DNA of 64,000 nucleotides, from NCBI RefSeq assembly GCF_003696305.1, contig NZ_RFFK01000008.1:143177-207176 (forward strand), written 5' to 3'. Within the stretch, counting starts at the first letter, position 1, and each line of letters begins with the position of its first letter. Position numbers and translations under genes: made by a program. Origin of the DNA: Pseudomonas sp. AOB-7. GTDB lineage: Bacteria; Pseudomonadota; Gammaproteobacteria; Pseudomonadales; Pseudomonadaceae. The notes under the pieces are model-generated. The model did no database searches. It had not been told where the DNA came from and worked only from the letters and a program-made list of their open reading frames with translations. Shown here piece by piece: positions 1-9,598 of this stretch.

Positions 1-167
1 TCGCCGCCAAGTTCATCGGCGAAGGCTCCGACCCCTGGGGCGGCTACCGCGCCGGTTTCGAGGGCAGCACCACGCTGAAGCTGAAGGACTTCGATATCGC
101 CATGGACCTCGGCCCGGCGTCCGAGACCGTCGAGCTGATCCTCTCCATCGAAGGTATCCGCCAGTAA
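1..167 (+). CDS. YceI family protein, C-terminal fragment
   Basis: Only the last 54 residues and the TAA stop are inside the window; the gene begins upstream. The fragment reads in the frame starting at base 3, with segments such as [17 protein letters not shown] and [11 protein letters not shown] followed by VELILSIEG. This alternating pattern and the [11 protein letters not shown] segment are typical of the C-terminal strands of YceI-like lipocalin-fold proteins, which are periplasmic and bind isoprenoid-type lipids. It converges with rhlE, and a bidirectional terminator lies between them. Assignment to the family is fairly safe; the ligand is unknown. Confidence 0.8.
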   Translation, partial: AAKFIGEGSDPWGGYRAGFEGSTTLKLKDFDIAMDLGPASETVELILSIEGIRQ

Positions 168-176
168 CCGCAGGGT

Positions 177-201
177 GTACCCCGGATTGCATCCGGGGTA
201 C
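177..201. repeat. Short intergenic palindrome, CCCGGAT class
   Basis: This is a perfect inverted repeat with 11-bp arms (GTACCCCGGAT / ATCCGGGGTAC) around a TGC centre. Related copies lie near 12310-12354, 21857-21882 and 26487-26510, all between genes. It has no T-run, so it is unlikely to be an intrinsic terminator, although a proper terminator follows directly. Confidence 0.75.
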
Positions 202-215
202 GTTCTGGCAGAAAC

Positions 216-245
216 AAAAACGCCGCCCCATGGGGCGGCGTTTTT
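216..245. terminator. Bidirectional Rho-independent terminator
   Basis: A GC-rich stem (CGCCGCCCC / GGGGCGGCG, loop AT) is flanked by AAAAA on the left and TTTTT on the right, so it can terminate both the YceI-like gene and the convergent rhlE gene. Confidence 0.9.
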
Positions 246-260
246 GTTGGCGGCCTTGGC

Positions 261-2144
261 CTACTCTTCGCGGTTGCGCGTCAGCAGGGCCGGCTTCTCG
301 CCACGCGGGCGGCTGCTGTTGGCCAGCTCGTCGAGTTGCTCCGGGGTCGGGAAGCGATCCAGGCGCGAGCCCTTGTGCACGATCACCGGTTGCTTCTCGC
401 GCGGGTTGCGCACCAGGGCTTCCGAACGCGGCAGTTCGTCGCGATCGAGCGAGGTGATGCGGCCGTCGTGCGCCGGGCGACCACGGCCCGCACCATTGCG
501 GCCCTGTGCCGCCTGACCGCCGCCCTGGCGACGGCCCTTGCCGGCGCCGCCGGCGCCATTGGCGTTGCTACGCGGGCCCTTGTTGGCCGGACGCTGGCCC
601 TGGGGCGCGCCGTTGCCGGGAGCGCCGCCGCCGGAGCGACGGCCGCGGCCCTGGGGTTTGTTCTGGATCGGGCTGACGTAGTCGACGCGGTTGCCGAAGT
701 TGTCGATCTCGTCGTCGCGGAACTCGTCCGGCGCGCGGTCCGGAGGCAACGGCGGAATGGCCGGGGCGGCGGCCGCCTGGCTGCTGCCCCGCGGCGCCTG
801 GCCGCGACGGTTCTGGCCTTGCTGCTGCGGCTTGCTCTTGTGCTCCTTGCCGCTGTCCTTGCCCTTGTCCTTGCGGCCGACGCCATGGCGCTCGCCCTTG
901 GGCTTGTCGCCGCCCTGGGCGTTCTGCGCCTTGGGCTGCTTCTGCCCGCGCGGCTGGCGCGGTTCGCGGGTTTCCGGGCGCTCGGCCTCGACGGTGCTGG
1001 CATCGAAGCCCATCAGGTCGCCGTCGGGGATCTTCTGCTTGGTCATCCGCTCGATGCTCTTGAGCAGCTTCTCCTCGTCCGGCGCCACCAGCGAGATCGC
1101 CTCGCCGCTACGCCCGGCGCGGCCGGTGCGGCCGATGCGGTGCACGTAATCTTCCTCGACGTTGGGCAGCTCGAAGTTGACCACGTGCGGCAGTTGGTCG
1201 ATATCCAGGCCGCGGGCGGCGATATCGGTGGCCACCAGGATGCGTACCTGGTTGGCCTTGAAGTCGGCCAGGGCCTTGGTGCGCGCGTTCTGGCTCTTGT
1301 TGCCGTGGATCGCGGCGGCCGGCAGGCCGTGCTTGTCGAGGTACTCGGCCAGGCGGTTGGCGCCGTGCTTGGTGCGGGTGAACACCAGCACCTGTTCCCA
1401 GGCGCCCTGGGTGATCAGGTGGGCGAGCAGGGCGCGCTTGTGGCTGGAGGGCAGATGGAACACGCGCTGTTCGATGCGCTCGACCGTGGTGTTCGGCGGC
1501 GTCACCTCGATGCGCTCGGGGTTGTGCAGCAGCTTGCCGGCCAGGTCGGTGATGTCCTTGGAGAAGGTCGCCGAGAACAGCAGGTTCTGGCGCTGCGCCG
1601 GCAGCTTGGCCAGCACCTTCTTCACGTCGTGGATGAAACCCATGTCGAGCATGCGGTCGGCTTCATCGAGCACGAGGATTTCGACATGAGACAGGTCGAT
1701 GGCTTTCTGATTGGCCAGGTCGAGCAGGCGACCGGGGCAGGCCACCAGCACGTCGACCCCCTTGGCCAGGGCCTGGACCTGCGGGTTCATGCCAACGCCG
1801 CCGAAGATGCAGGCGCTGACGAATTTCAAATCGCGGGCATAGACCTTGAAGCTGTCATGCACCTGGGCGGCCAGTTCGCGGGTGGGGGTCAGCACCAGCA
1901 CGCGCGGCTGTTTCGGGCCGTGACGTTGTTCGCGATCCGGATGACCGCCCGGAAACAGGCGTTCGAGGATCGGCAGGGCGAAACCGCCCGTCTTACCTGT
2001 ACCCGTCTGGGCCGCCACCATGAGATCGCGACCTTGCAACACGGCGGGAATGGCCCGCTGTTGCACCGGAGTGGGCTGGGTGTAGCCGGCGGACTCGACC
2101 GCACGGACTAGAGCCTCGGAGAGACCGAGGGAGGCAAAGGACAT
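261..2144 (-). CDS. rhlE: DEAD-box ATP-dependent RNA helicase RhlE
   Basis: The protein has 627 residues and remodels RNA duplexes at the expense of ATP; RhlE enzymes act in ribosome maturation and RNA turnover. The helicase core shows the Q motif (TPVQQRA, about 25-31), Walker A AQTGTGKT (45-52), PTRELA, DEAD (160-163), SAT and [10 protein letters not shown]. After about residue 380 comes a long Arg/Gly/Gln/Lys-rich low-complexity tail, typical of Pseudomonas RhlE and likely to bind RNA. A longer reading frame extends 20 codons upstream, but the ATG giving MSFASLGL has an AGGA ribosome-binding site and matches the family's N-terminus. Its 3' end meets the bidirectional terminator. Confidence 0.95.
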   Translation of the reverse strand: MSFASLGLSEALVRAVESAGYTQPTPVQQRAIPAVLQGRDLMVAAQTGTGKTGGFALPILERLFPGGHPDREQRHGPKQPRVLVLTPTRELAAQVHDSFKVYARDLKFVSACIFGGVGMNPQVQALAKGVDVLVACPGRLLDLANQKAIDLSHVEILVLDEADRMLDMGFIHDVKKVLAKLPAQRQNLLFSATFSKDITDLAGKLLHNPERIEVTPPNTTVERIEQRVFHLPSSHKRALLAHLITQGAWEQVLVFTRTKHGANRLAEYLDKHGLPAAAIHGNKSQNARTKALADFKANQVRILVATDIAARGLDIDQLPHVVNFELPNVEEDYVHRIGRTGRAGRSGEAISLVAPDEEKLLKSIERMTKQKIPDGDLMGFDASTVEAERPETREPRQPRGQKQPKAQNAQGGDKPKGERHGVGRKDKGKDSGKEHKSKPQQQGQNRRGQAPRGSSQAAAAPAIPPLPPDRAPDEFRDDEIDNFGNRVDYVSPIQNKPQGRGRRSGGGAPGNGAPQGQRPANKGPRSNANGAGGAGKGRRQGGGQAAQGRNGAGRGRPAHDGRITSLDRDELPRSEALVRNPREKQPVIVHKGSRLDRFPTPEQLDELANSSRPRGEKPALLTRNREE

Positions 2145-2284
2145 GAGCAATCCTGTACTAAGTGAGGGCGTGGCCCTGGGGGTGTAGAGCCTGGCTTGAA
2201 TCACGCGTGGGAAGCATGATCCCGTCCGGTACTGCTGGCCTCTAGGTGGCTAGCATCCGGGCGCAAGCCTGGCGGGAAGGCCCG

Positions 2285-2290
2285 AGTATA
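2285..2290 (-). promoter_or_regulatory. Possible -10 element for rhlE
   Basis: On the minus strand this is TATACT, in the 188-base gap between the downstream periplasmic-protein gene and rhlE, about 140 bases before the rhlE start. No good -35 is visible at 17 bp (TGACTA lies 19 bp away), so the call is tentative. The rest of the gap holds no gene I can support. Confidence 0.35.
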
Positions 2291-2332
2291 ACAGAGCGAG
2301 CGGTTTGCGTAGTCACCAGCCTGTCGGTTGGT

Positions 2333-3091
2333 TCACGGCCTGGACGGTGTGGGGGTGGCGTAGCGTGCCTGCAGGCGGGCGTAGGCGGGCTCGCGCTTGA
2401 AGCGGCGCAGTTCGCCGGCGAACTCGGCGGCCAGGCGCTGCAGCGCCGGGTCGCGGCGCAGGGCCAGGTACAGGCGGTCGTGGCCGATGGGCTTGCGGTG
2501 GTAGTCGACCTGCGCCTGCAGGCCCAGCTGGGCGGTCAGGTAGAGGCCGGCGCGGCGGTCGTTGACCACCAGATCGACGCGCTGGCGCACCAGCTTGCCG
2601 AGGTTGGCCTCGTGGGTCGGCGCCTCTTCGCGGCTGAACAGCGGCGAGCTGCGAAAGGCCTCGTCGTTGTACCAGTAGCCCGGCGAGATGCCGATCACCA
2701 GGTCCTGCAGATCCTCCAGACGCCGGTAGGGGTAGGGGCGTTTGCGGGCGAAGAACAGCACCAGCTCGACCTCGCTCAGCGTCTCGTCGACGAACAGCAT
2801 CTGCGCCTCGCGCTCGGGCAGATGGAAGATGTCGAGGATGCCGTCGGCCTGGCCCTGCTCCAGCGCCAGCAGGCAGCGCTTCCAGGGCATGAACTGCAGC
2901 TCCAGCTCGACGCCCAGGCGGCGCAGCACCTCGCGGCTGATCTCGTAGTCGAGGCCGGCGGGTTGGTCGTCCTCCTGGTAGACGTAGGGCGCCCAGGCCT
3001 CGGTGACCAGGCGCAGCGTCTCGCCGCGAGCCTCGAAGGCGAGGCCGCACAGCAGGAGAATGGCGATAATCTGGCGCTGGAATAATGGCAT
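2333..3091 (-). CDS. Periplasmic solute-binding protein, family 3 (orphan)
   Basis: This 252-residue protein has a short hydrophobic signal sequence (about 1-23, ending EARG) followed by ETLRLVTEAWAPYVYQ, the usual first strand of amino-acid-type (SBP_bac_3) binding proteins. The pattern GLDYEISREVLRRLG and a later VVNDRRAG segment fit the same fold. No ABC permease or ATPase is next to it, so it may serve a distant transporter or a signalling system. No strong ribosome-binding site precedes the ATG. A second orphan of this family lies at 46479-47210. The ligand cannot be deduced. Confidence 0.75.
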   Translation of the reverse strand: MPLFQRQIIAILLLCGLAFEARGETLRLVTEAWAPYVYQEDDQPAGLDYEISREVLRRLGVELELQFMPWKRCLLALEQGQADGILDIFHLPEREAQMLFVDETLSEVELVLFFARKRPYPYRRLEDLQDLVIGISPGYWYNDEAFRSSPLFSREEAPTHEANLGKLVRQRVDLVVNDRRAGLYLTAQLGLQAQVDYHRKPIGHDRLYLALRRDPALQRLAAEFAGELRRFKREPAYARLQARYATPTPSRP

Positions 3092-3111
3092 TGCGCCAGA
3101 TTAACGATTTT

Positions 3112-3134
3112 GCCGGCGCCGCGAAAGCGCCGGC
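3112..3134. other. Hairpin between ppnN and the binding-protein gene
   Basis: Arms GCCGGCGC / GCGCCGGC enclose a 7-base loop, just after the ppnN stop on the minus strand. On that strand the stem is followed by AAAA rather than T residues, so intrinsic termination is doubtful. Confidence 0.4.
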
Positions 3135-3142
3135 GGCGCGGG

Positions 3143-4516
3143 TCAGTCGACCACCCGGTAGCAGGGCTCATAGGCGCTGCCGCCCGGCAGCTTCATCCGG
3201 TGCTGCTCGACGAAGGCCTGCAGCAGGCGATCCAGCGGGCGCATGATGCTGGTCTCGCCACGGATCTCGTAGGGGCCGTGCTGTTCGATCAGGCGGATGC
3301 CGTTCTCTTTGACGTTGCCGGCGACTATGCCGGAGAAGGCGCGGCGCAGGTTGGCCGCCAGTTCGTGCAGTGGCTGCTGGCGGGTCAGCTTGAGTCCGGC
3401 CATGTTGGCGTGAGTCGGTTCGAACGGGCGCTGGAAGCTTTCGTCGATCTTCAGCAGCCAGTTGAAGTGGAAGGCGTCGTTGCGCTCGCGGCGGAACTGG
3501 CGCACCGCCTTGATCCCGGCAGCCATCTCGCGGGCCACCTCGGCGGGGTCGTTGAAGATCATCCGGTAGCGCTGCTGGGCGGCTTCGCCGAGGGTCTCGC
3601 CGATGAACTCGTGCAGCTGCTGCAGATAGGTGGCGGCGGTCTTCGGCCCGGTGATGATCACCGGGAAGGGCAGGTCGCGGTTGTCCGGATGAGTGAGGAT
3701 GCCGAGCAGATAGAGAAGCTCTTCGGCGGTGCCGGCGCCGCCGGGGAAGATGATGATGCCGTGGCCGACGCGGACGAAGGCCTCCAGGCGCTTCTCGATG
3801 TCCGGCAGGATCACCAGTTCGTTGACGATGGGGTTGGGTGCCTCGGCGGCGATGATCCCCGGCTCGGTCAGGCCCAGATAGCGCCCGCCCAGGTTGCGCT
3901 GCTTGGCGTGGCTGATGGTGGCGCCCTTCATCGGCCCCTTCATCACCCCCGGGCCGCAGCCGGTGCAGATGTCCAGGCCGCGCAGGCCCAGCTCGTGGCC
4001 GACCTTCTTGGTGTACTTGTACTCGTCGGTGCTGATCGAGTGGCCGCCCCAGCACACCACCATCTTCGGCCCGACGCCGCTGCGCAGGGTGCGCGCATTG
4101 CGCAGCAGGTGGAAGACGTAGTCGGTGATGCCTTCGGAGCTGTCCAGGTCGATGCGCTTGTTCTCCAGCTCGCTCTGCGTGTAGACGATGTCGCGCAGGG
4201 CGCTGAACAGCATCTCGCGGGTGCTGGCGATCATCTCGCCGTCGACGAAGGCGTCCGCCGGGGCGTTGACCAGTTCCAGGCGGATGCCGCGATCCTGCTG
4301 GTGGATATGCACCTCGAAGTCCGGGTAGGCCTCGAGGATGGTCTTGGCGTTGTCGCTGTGCGAGCCGGTGTTGAGGATCGCCAGCGCGCACTGGCGGAAC
4401 AGGCGGTAGACACTGCCGGAGCCGGTCTCGCGCAGCTGCTGCACTTCGCGCTGCGACAGGGTTTCCAGGCTGCCCTTGGGGCTGACGGAGGCGTTGATTC
4501 TCGGGCGTTTCTGCAT
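3143..4516 (-). CDS. ppnN: Nucleotide 5'-monophosphate nucleosidase PpnN (LOG family)
   Basis: PpnN (YgdH) hydrolyses purine and pyrimidine nucleoside monophosphates to the base and ribose 5-phosphate and helps balance nucleotide pools. The 457-residue protein matches the length of the E. coli enzyme (about 454). It has the N-terminal PpnN domain, the Rossmann-like LOG core with CTGCGPGVMKGPMKGA and the diagnostic FPGGAGTAEELL motif, and a C-terminal extension. The upstream ATG would add 32 Arg/Pro-rich residues; the chosen MQKRPRINASVSPKG start fits the family better and has an AGGA upstream. It lies 120 bases downstream of metF on the same strand, with a long inverted repeat between them. 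Confidence 0.9.
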   Translation of the reverse strand: MQKRPRINASVSPKGSLETLSQREVQQLRETGSGSVYRLFRQCALAILNTGSHSDNAKTILEAYPDFEVHIHQQDRGIRLELVNAPADAFVDGEMIASTREMLFSALRDIVYTQSELENKRIDLDSSEGITDYVFHLLRNARTLRSGVGPKMVVCWGGHSISTDEYKYTKKVGHELGLRGLDICTGCGPGVMKGPMKGATISHAKQRNLGGRYLGLTEPGIIAAEAPNPIVNELVILPDIEKRLEAFVRVGHGIIIFPGGAGTAEELLYLLGILTHPDNRDLPFPVIITGPKTAATYLQQLHEFIGETLGEAAQQRYRMIFNDPAEVAREMAAGIKAVRQFRRERNDAFHFNWLLKIDESFQRPFEPTHANMAGLKLTRQQPLHELAANLRRAFSGIVAGNVKENGIRLIEQHGPYEIRGETSIMRPLDRLLQAFVEQHRMKLPGGSAYEPCYRVVD

Positions 4517-4568
4517 GGCGGGGCGGTCCTTCGGAAAGCGGGGTGTGGCGCGCAAAGAGCGTCGTGGA

Positions 4569-4606
4569 GGCGCCGGCGAACGGCGTATCGCCGGCAAGCC
4601 GGCGCC
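4569..4606. other. Inverted repeat between metF and ppnN
   Basis: Nine-bp perfect arms (GGCGCCGGC / GCCGGCGCC) enclose 20 bases that contain a further GCCGGC repeat, so alternative stems are possible. It could end or attenuate metF transcription, but no T-run is present. Confidence 0.45.
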
Positions 4607-4636
4607 CAGCAACGGCGCCGGCTCGGGCGGCGGGCC

Positions 4637-5482
4637 TCAGCGTGGTAGCTTGAGGTTGTTCCAGATCGCCAGGCTGGGGTCGGCCTGGTTCAGGGTGTAG
4701 AAGTGCAGCCCCGGTGCGCCGCCTTGCAGCAGGCGTTCGCACATCTCGCTGATCACCTGTTCGCCGAAGGCCTGGATGCTCTCGATGTCGTCGCCGTAGG
4801 CTTCCAGCTGCTTGCGCACCCAGCGTGGGATCTCCGCGCCGCAGGCGTCGGAGAAGCGCGCCAGCTTGCTGTAGTTGGTGATCGGCATGATGCCCGGCAC
4901 CACCGGGATATCCACGCCCAGTTTCTGCACGCGCTCGACGAAGTAGAAGTAGCTGTCGGCGTTGAAGAAGTACTGGGTGATCGCGCTGTCGGCGCCGGCC
5001 TTGGCCTTGCGCACGAAGTTGGCGATATCGTCCTCGAAATTGCGCGCCTGCGGGTGCATCTCCGGGTAGGCGGCGATCTCGATATGGAAGTGCTCGCCGG
5101 TTTCCTCGCGGATGAAGCCGACCAGCTCGTTGGCGTAGCGCAGCTCGCCGCTGGCCATGCCCATGCCCGACGGCAGATCGCCGCGCAGGGCGACGATGCG
5201 CTTGATCCCGGCGTTCTTGTACAGGGTCAGCAGCTCGCGCAGCTCGGCCTTGCTGTCGCCGACGCAGGACAGGTGCGGTGCGGTGGGCACCTTCACCTCG
5301 CCGTCGAGCTGCAGCACGGTGTTCAGCGTGCGGTCGCGGGTGGAGCCGCCGGCGCCGTAGGTGCAGGAGAAGAAGTCGGGGTTGTAGCTGGCCAGCTGGC
5401 GCGCCACGTTCATCAGTTTTTCGTGCCCGGCTTCGGTCTTGGTGGGGAAGAACTCGAAGCTGTAGCGGCGTTCTTGGCTCAT
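4637..5482 (-). CDS. metF: 5,10-methylenetetrahydrofolate reductase
   Basis: MetF reduces 5,10-methylene-THF to 5-methyl-THF, the methyl donor for methionine synthesis, using FAD. The 281-residue product is of standard MetF length and starts MSQERRYSFEFFPTKT, the conserved substrate-site segment. It contains CTYGAGGSTRD, the ALRGDLP loop and a C-terminal GLHFYTLN motif, all typical of the TIM-barrel family. A longer frame exists upstream, but this ATG gives the canonical N-terminus. It lies about 100 bases downstream of ahcY on the same strand, placing two steps of the methyl cycle together; a palindromic repeat sits in the gap. Confidence 0.95.
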   Translation of the reverse strand: MSQERRYSFEFFPTKTEAGHEKLMNVARQLASYNPDFFSCTYGAGGSTRDRTLNTVLQLDGEVKVPTAPHLSCVGDSKAELRELLTLYKNAGIKRIVALRGDLPSGMGMASGELRYANELVGFIREETGEHFHIEIAAYPEMHPQARNFEDDIANFVRKAKAGADSAITQYFFNADSYFYFVERVQKLGVDIPVVPGIMPITNYSKLARFSDACGAEIPRWVRKQLEAYGDDIESIQAFGEQVISEMCERLLQGGAPGLHFYTLNQADPSLAIWNNLKLPR

Positions 5483-5499
5483 ACGGAGTTTCCACGTGT

Positions 5500-5577
5500 G
5501 TAGGGTGGACAGGCGCAGCTTGTCCACCGACATGCTCGAGCAGGTGGGCAGGCCGCTCGCCGGCCTGCCCACCCTAC
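5500..5577. repeat. Palindromic repeat, GTAGGGTGG class
   Basis: The outer arms GTAGGGTGG and CCACCCTAC bound a 78-base element that fills most of the ahcY-metF gap. Internal arms (GGACA..TGTCC and GGCAGGCC..GGCCTGCC) give further stems. Similar bounded elements occur at 18940, 26360, 36801 and 54270. It may have been inserted between once-tighter operon genes. Confidence 0.75.
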
Positions 5578-5589
5578 GCCTGGTGCTGC

Positions 5590-6999
5590 TTAGTAGCGGT
5601 AGGCGTCCGGCTTGAACGGGCCTTCCACGGTGACGCCGATGTACTCGGCCTGCTGCGGGGTCAGGCGGGTGACCACGCCGCCGAAGCCCTTGACCATCTC
5701 CAGCGCCACTTCTTCGTCGAGCTTCTTCGGCAGCACTTCCACGGTCAGGCGCTCGGCCTTCTTCTCGGCCGGCAGGTCGGCGAACTTCTGCTCGAACAGG
5801 AAGATCTGCGCCAGCACCTGGTTGGCGAAGGAGCCGTCCATGATCCGGCTCGGGTGGCCGGTGGCATTGCCCAGGTTCACCAGGCGGCCTTCGGCCAGCA
5901 GGATCAGGTAGTCGTCGTTGGCCGGATCGAAAGTGCCGGCGCCGGTGCGGTGGATCTTGTGCACCTGCGGTTTGACCTCTTCCCACGCCCAATTCTTGCG
6001 CATGAAGGCCGTATCAATTTCATTATCGAAGTGGCCGATGTTGCACACCACGGCGCGCTTCTTCAGCGCCTTGAGCATGCCCGCGTCGCACACGTTGACG
6101 TTGCCGGTGGTGGTGACGATCAGATCGATCTTGCCCAGCAGCGCGGCGTCGACGCTGGCCTCGGTGCCGTCGTTGAGGCCGTTCTTGTACGGCGAGACCA
6201 GCTCGAAGCCGTCCATGCAGGCCTGCATGGCGCAGATCGGATCGATCTCGGAGACCTTGACGATCATGCCTTCCTGACGCAGCGACTGCGCCGAGCCCTT
6301 GCCCACGTCGCCGTAGCCGATCACCAGCGCCTGCTTGCCCGACAGCAGATGGTCGGTGCCGCGCTTGATGGCGTCGTTGAGGCTGTGGCGGCAGCCGTAC
6401 TTGTTGTCGTTCTTGCTCTTGGTCACCGCGTCGTTGACGTTGATCGCCGGGACTTTCAGGGTGCCGGCCTTGAGCATGTCGAGCAGGCGGTGCACGCCGG
6501 TGGTGGTTTCCTCGGTGACGCCGTGGATGCGCTCGAGCATCTGCGGGTACTTCTTGTGCAGGATCTCGGTCAGGTCGCCGCCGTCGTCCAGCACCATGTT
6601 GGCGTCCCACGGCTTACCGTCCTTGAGGATGGTCTGCTCGATGCACCACTCGTACTCCTGCTCGGTCTCGCCCTTCCAGGCGAACACCGGGATGCCGGCG
6701 GCGGCGATGGCGGCAGCGGCCTGGTCCTGGGTGGAGAAGATGTTGCAGCTCGACCAGCGCACCTCGGCACCGAGGGCGATCAGGGTCTCGATCAGCACGC
6801 CGGTCTGGATGGTCATGTGGATGCAGCCGATGATCTTCGCGCCCTTGAGCGGCTGGCTGGCGGCGTACTTGCGGCGCAGGCCCATCAGCGCCGGCATCTC
6901 GGATTCGGCGATGATCAGCTCTTTGCGGCCCCAGTCGGCCAGGGAAATGTCGGCGACCTTGTAGTCGGTAAAACCGGCAGGCGTCAGTACAGCGCTCAT
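5590..6999 (-). CDS. ahcY: S-adenosylhomocysteine hydrolase
   Basis: The enzyme splits S-adenosylhomocysteine into adenosine and homocysteine in the cytoplasm, removing the product inhibitor of SAM-dependent methyltransferases. It has 469 residues, including the roughly 40-residue insertion found in many bacterial forms. It begins [26 protein letters not shown], contains the NAD-binding [10 protein letters not shown] motif and ends PFKPDAYRY, the conserved C-terminus whose Lys and Tyr contact NAD. The start is the ATG directly after the riboswitch leader, with GGAGA upstream. A consensus-like promoter and a riboswitch precede it, so expression should rise when SAH accumulates. Confidence 0.97.
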   Translation of the reverse strand: MSAVLTPAGFTDYKVADISLADWGRKELIIAESEMPALMGLRRKYAASQPLKGAKIIGCIHMTIQTGVLIETLIALGAEVRWSSCNIFSTQDQAAAAIAAAGIPVFAWKGETEQEYEWCIEQTILKDGKPWDANMVLDDGGDLTEILHKKYPQMLERIHGVTEETTTGVHRLLDMLKAGTLKVPAINVNDAVTKSKNDNKYGCRHSLNDAIKRGTDHLLSGKQALVIGYGDVGKGSAQSLRQEGMIVKVSEIDPICAMQACMDGFELVSPYKNGLNDGTEASVDAALLGKIDLIVTTTGNVNVCDAGMLKALKKRAVVCNIGHFDNEIDTAFMRKNWAWEEVKPQVHKIHRTGAGTFDPANDDYLILLAEGRLVNLGNATGHPSRIMDGSFANQVLAQIFLFEQKFADLPAEKKAERLTVEVLPKKLDEEVALEMVKGFGGVVTRLTPQQAEYIGVTVEGPFKPDAYRY

Positions 7000-7027
7000 G
7001 ATGAGTTCTCCATTCGTTGTCTGCGAA

Positions 7028-7112
7028 TGGGCGCCGTTGATGCGTATGGTTAACGCCCCATCCGAGCCTGACAAAGTCCGCACCTGGCGGATTTGCTGCA
7101 GCGCCCCTCGGA
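7028..7112 (-). promoter_or_regulatory. S-adenosylhomocysteine (SAH) riboswitch
   Basis: Read on the minus strand, the ahcY leader starts CCGAGGGGCGCTGCAGC, has the matching GTCAGGCTCGG about 30 bases later, and then the downstream element GCATCAACGGCGCCC. This is the expected order for the SAH riboswitch class: P1 stem CCGAG/CTCGG, the conserved GCGCUGC core, and a 3' segment able to form the pseudoknot and P4-like stem. The class sits upstream of ahcY in many Pseudomonas and turns expression on with SAH. The ATG follows after about 28 bases. Confidence 0.92.
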
Positions 7113-7160
7113 CGGGTGGCGGGAGCGGCCGGAGCGGTGCCGGCTGCGTGAAGCTGGCGG

Positions 7161-7189
7161 ATTATAGCCGCGTGCGGCGTGCAGCCCAA
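7161..7189 (-). promoter_or_regulatory. Sigma-70 promoter of ahcY
   Basis: The minus strand carries TTGGGC, exactly 17 bases, then TATAAT, an ideal -10 at ideal spacing. Transcription would start about 40-50 bases before the riboswitch aptamer. Confidence 0.8.
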
Positions 7190-7337
7190 GGCTTTCCGTC
7201 GGTCTTTGCGCGGCGCCGCTGGCCGTTGCCGCCGACGCATTGGCCGGATCGCCGTCGACTTGTCCCGGCCGGGTCATGGACGCCCGGCCCGCGGGCGGCT
7301 CAAGCTGCGCACTCCCTCAGCGAACTGCGGAGCCTGC

Positions 7338-7724
7338 ATGACCCTCGCCTACTGGTGCGTCCTGATCGCCATCGTCCTGCCCTACCTGGCCACCGCCAGC
7401 GCCAAGTTCCTCGGCGCCGGCTACGGGCCGCGCGCCAACAGCGACCCGCGCGCCTTCCTCGCCGCTCTGCAGGGCTGGCGCAGGCGTGCCCACAACGCCC
7501 AGCTCAACGGCTTCGAGGTGACCCCGGCGTTCGCCGCGGCGGTGATCATCGCCCACCAGGCCGGCGGTGCCGCGCAGGGGCTGCTGGATCAACTGGCGAT
7601 CGCCTTCGTGCTCAGCCGGGTGCTGTACTTGCTTTGCTACCTGGCCGACTGGGGACCGATCCGTACGCTGGTGTGGTTCGCCGGCATGGGCCTGATCGTC
7701 GCCCTGTTCGTGGTCTCGGCCTGA
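7338..7724 (+). CDS. MAPEG family inner-membrane protein
   Basis: The 128-residue protein is hydrophobic with about four membrane segments, beginning MTLAYWCVLIAIVLPYLAT. It has the bacterial MAPEG pattern: an R..A..N..E segment (RRRAHNAQLNGFE) after helix 1 and later LSRVLYLLCYLADW. Family members include glutathione-dependent membrane enzymes, but most bacterial ones have no known reaction. An upstream in-frame ATG would add a charged, non-hydrophobic extension; the chosen ATG has GCGGAG before it. It stands alone between ahcY and the chemoreceptor gene. Confidence 0.8.
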   Translation: MTLAYWCVLIAIVLPYLATASAKFLGAGYGPRANSDPRAFLAALQGWRRRAHNAQLNGFEVTPAFAAAVIIAHQAGGAAQGLLDQLAIAFVLSRVLYLLCYLADWGPIRTLVWFAGMGLIVALFVVSA

Positions 7725-7874
7725 GCCGAAACGGCGCGTGACCGCTCGGTCGGCGCGCCGTTCTGGTGCATTTTGCCGCGTTAAACAGGACGCCAGGCTG
7801 CTGGCGGCTGGCCACTTTCTTGCTTGCTCCCGATTATTTGGCGGGGGTTCCCGCCGTCTGCCAGGGAGACTCTC

Positions 7875-9464
7875 ATGTCCGCCACCGCCTTGTTCGACCG
7901 CCTGCTCTGCGCCATCGGCCTGCGCACGCTGAATCAGCAGTTCCTGTTTTCCTACGCGCTGATGTTCCTCCTGGCGGTGATCGCCTCGGTGGCGCTGTAC
8001 CTGAGCATGTCGGTGTCGCCGGAGACCATCAACGTCGCCGGTGCGCAGCGCATGCTCAGCCAGAAGATGACCAAGGAGGCGCTGCTGCTGCGCGAAGGCG
8101 TGCTGCCGGCGACCGCCTTGGAAGCGACCATGGCGCAGTTCGACGGCGCTCACCGCGACCTGCTGGCCGGCAACCCGGCGCGCAATATCAGCGCCATCGC
8201 CGAGCCCAACGTGCAGGCGCAGATGAACAAGGTCGGCGTTCTCTGGCAGGGCTTTCGCGGCGAGCTGCAGCGCCTGGTCGGCGGCGACACGGCGGTCGAC
8301 CTCGCGGCCCTGGAGCAGCAGTCGGTGCAGCTGCTGCGCGAGATGAACCAGGCCGTCGGGCTGATGGCGGCGCACGCCGAGGGTAGCCAGCGGCGGCAGA
8401 TGTGGCTGGCCTTCGGCTGCGTGCTGGGCATCCTCGCCCTGGTGGTGCTTGGCCGCCAGTTCGGCCTGCGCCCGCTGATGCACAACCTCAATGCGGTGGA
8501 GGGCGCGCTGACCCGGGTCGGCTCCGGCGACTTCACCCGCGGCCTGGACGGGCGCCAGGGTGACAACGAGATCGGCCGCATCTTCGCCGGCTACAACCGC
8601 ATGCAGGAGCAGGTGCGCGGCCTGCTGGCGGAGGTCAAGCGCAGCGGCGAGCGCACCGGCGAACACGTCGGCAGCGTGGTCGGCGCGGCGCAGGCGGCCG
8701 GCGACGGCGTGCGCCGCCAGTACGAGGACCTCGACCAGGTGGCCACGGCGATGAACGAGATGAGCGCCACCGTGGCCGAGGTGGCCCGGCATGCCGCGCA
8801 CGCCGCCGAATCGGCGCGCAGCGCCGACGACTGCGCGCAGAGCGGCCAGCAGGTGGTGCAGCGCAGCGCCGCGCAGATCGCCGAGCTGAGCGCCCAGCTG
8901 CAACGCAGCGGCGCCCAGGTGCAGCGCCTGGAGGCGGAAACCACCGGGGTGGGCAAGGTGCTCGAGGTGATCAGGTCGATCGCCGAACAGACCAACCTGC
9001 TGGCGCTCAACGCCGCCATCGAGGCGGCGCGCGCCGGCGAGGCCGGGCGTGGTTTCGCCGTGGTCGCCGACGAGGTGCGCACCCTGGCCAGTCGCACCCA
9101 GCAGTCCACCGGCGAGATCCAGGCGATGATCCAGCGCCTGCAGAGCGGCGCCCGCGATGCGGTGACGGCGATGCAGCAGAGCGCGCAGCTGGCCGAGGAC
9201 AACCTCAGTCATATCCGCCAGGCCAGCGAGGTGCTCGACGCCATAGTCGGCGCGGTGGACGGCATCAACGCGCTGAACGCGCAGATCGCCACCGCCGCCG
9301 AGCAACAGAGCCAGGTGGCGCAGGAGATCGACCAGCGCGTGACCCATATCTCCAGCCTGGCCGAACGCAGCCAGGGGGAGACCGCAAGCGTGGTGCAGGT
9401 CAGCGCGCAGATTCACGGCGAGGTGCGCCAGCTCAACCAGCAGCTGGATCGTTTCCGTACCTGA
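7875..9464 (+). CDS. Methyl-accepting chemotaxis protein with PilJ-type sensor domain
   Basis: The 529-residue receptor has a first membrane helix (about 24-45), a helical periplasmic domain starting [23 protein letters not shown], a second helix (about 178-200), a HAMP domain ([12 protein letters not shown]) and a signalling hairpin with [38 protein letters not shown] (segments of the conserved tip and flanks). The periplasmic [11 protein letters not shown] motif is that of PilJ-type sensors, the class of the Pseudomonas nitrate receptor McpN and related to the nitrate-binding region of NarX/NarQ. The ligand is therefore possibly nitrate or a similar anion, by inference. The start has GGGAG upstream. 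The cytochrome c' gene follows in the same direction. Confidence 0.9.
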   Translation: MSATALFDRLLCAIGLRTLNQQFLFSYALMFLLAVIASVALYLSMSVSPETINVAGAQRMLSQKMTKEALLLREGVLPATALEATMAQFDGAHRDLLAGNPARNISAIAEPNVQAQMNKVGVLWQGFRGELQRLVGGDTAVDLAALEQQSVQLLREMNQAVGLMAAHAEGSQRRQMWLAFGCVLGILALVVLGRQFGLRPLMHNLNAVEGALTRVGSGDFTRGLDGRQGDNEIGRIFAGYNRMQEQVRGLLAEVKRSGERTGEHVGSVVGAAQAAGDGVRRQYEDLDQVATAMNEMSATVAEVARHAAHAAESARSADDCAQSGQQVVQRSAAQIAELSAQLQRSGAQVQRLEAETTGVGKVLEVIRSIAEQTNLLALNAAIEAARAGEAGRGFAVVADEVRTLASRTQQSTGEIQAMIQRLQSGARDAVTAMQQSAQLAEDNLSHIRQASEVLDAIVGAVDGINALNAQIATAAEQQSQVAQEIDQRVTHISSLAERSQGETASVVQVSAQIHGEVRQLNQQLDRFRT

Positions 9465-9598
9465 GTAGCTGGTGCGCACGGCGCCGCCTGCCGCCGTCGG
9501 ACGGCGGGCGGCGCGACAACTGCGGTAAAACACCGCGCTTGGCCTGATCGGGCCGAGTGGCGATACTGGCCGCCCGTTTTTTTCCGGAAGGCATCGCG

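Noticed and set aside
336..2111. A plus-strand open frame of nearly 600 codons
   Set aside because: It is antisense to rhlE and reads as low-complexity Ala/Leu/Val/Arg sequence without a domain or a good ribosome-binding site.
2246..3085. A plus-strand frame opposite the first binding-protein gene
   Set aside because: It is antisense to a gene with a signal peptide and a recognisable SBP fold, and has no domain of its own.
3112..3134. Hairpin as a full intrinsic terminator for ppnN
   Set aside because: The stem is good, but on the gene's strand it is followed by A residues, not T, so it is listed only as a hairpin.
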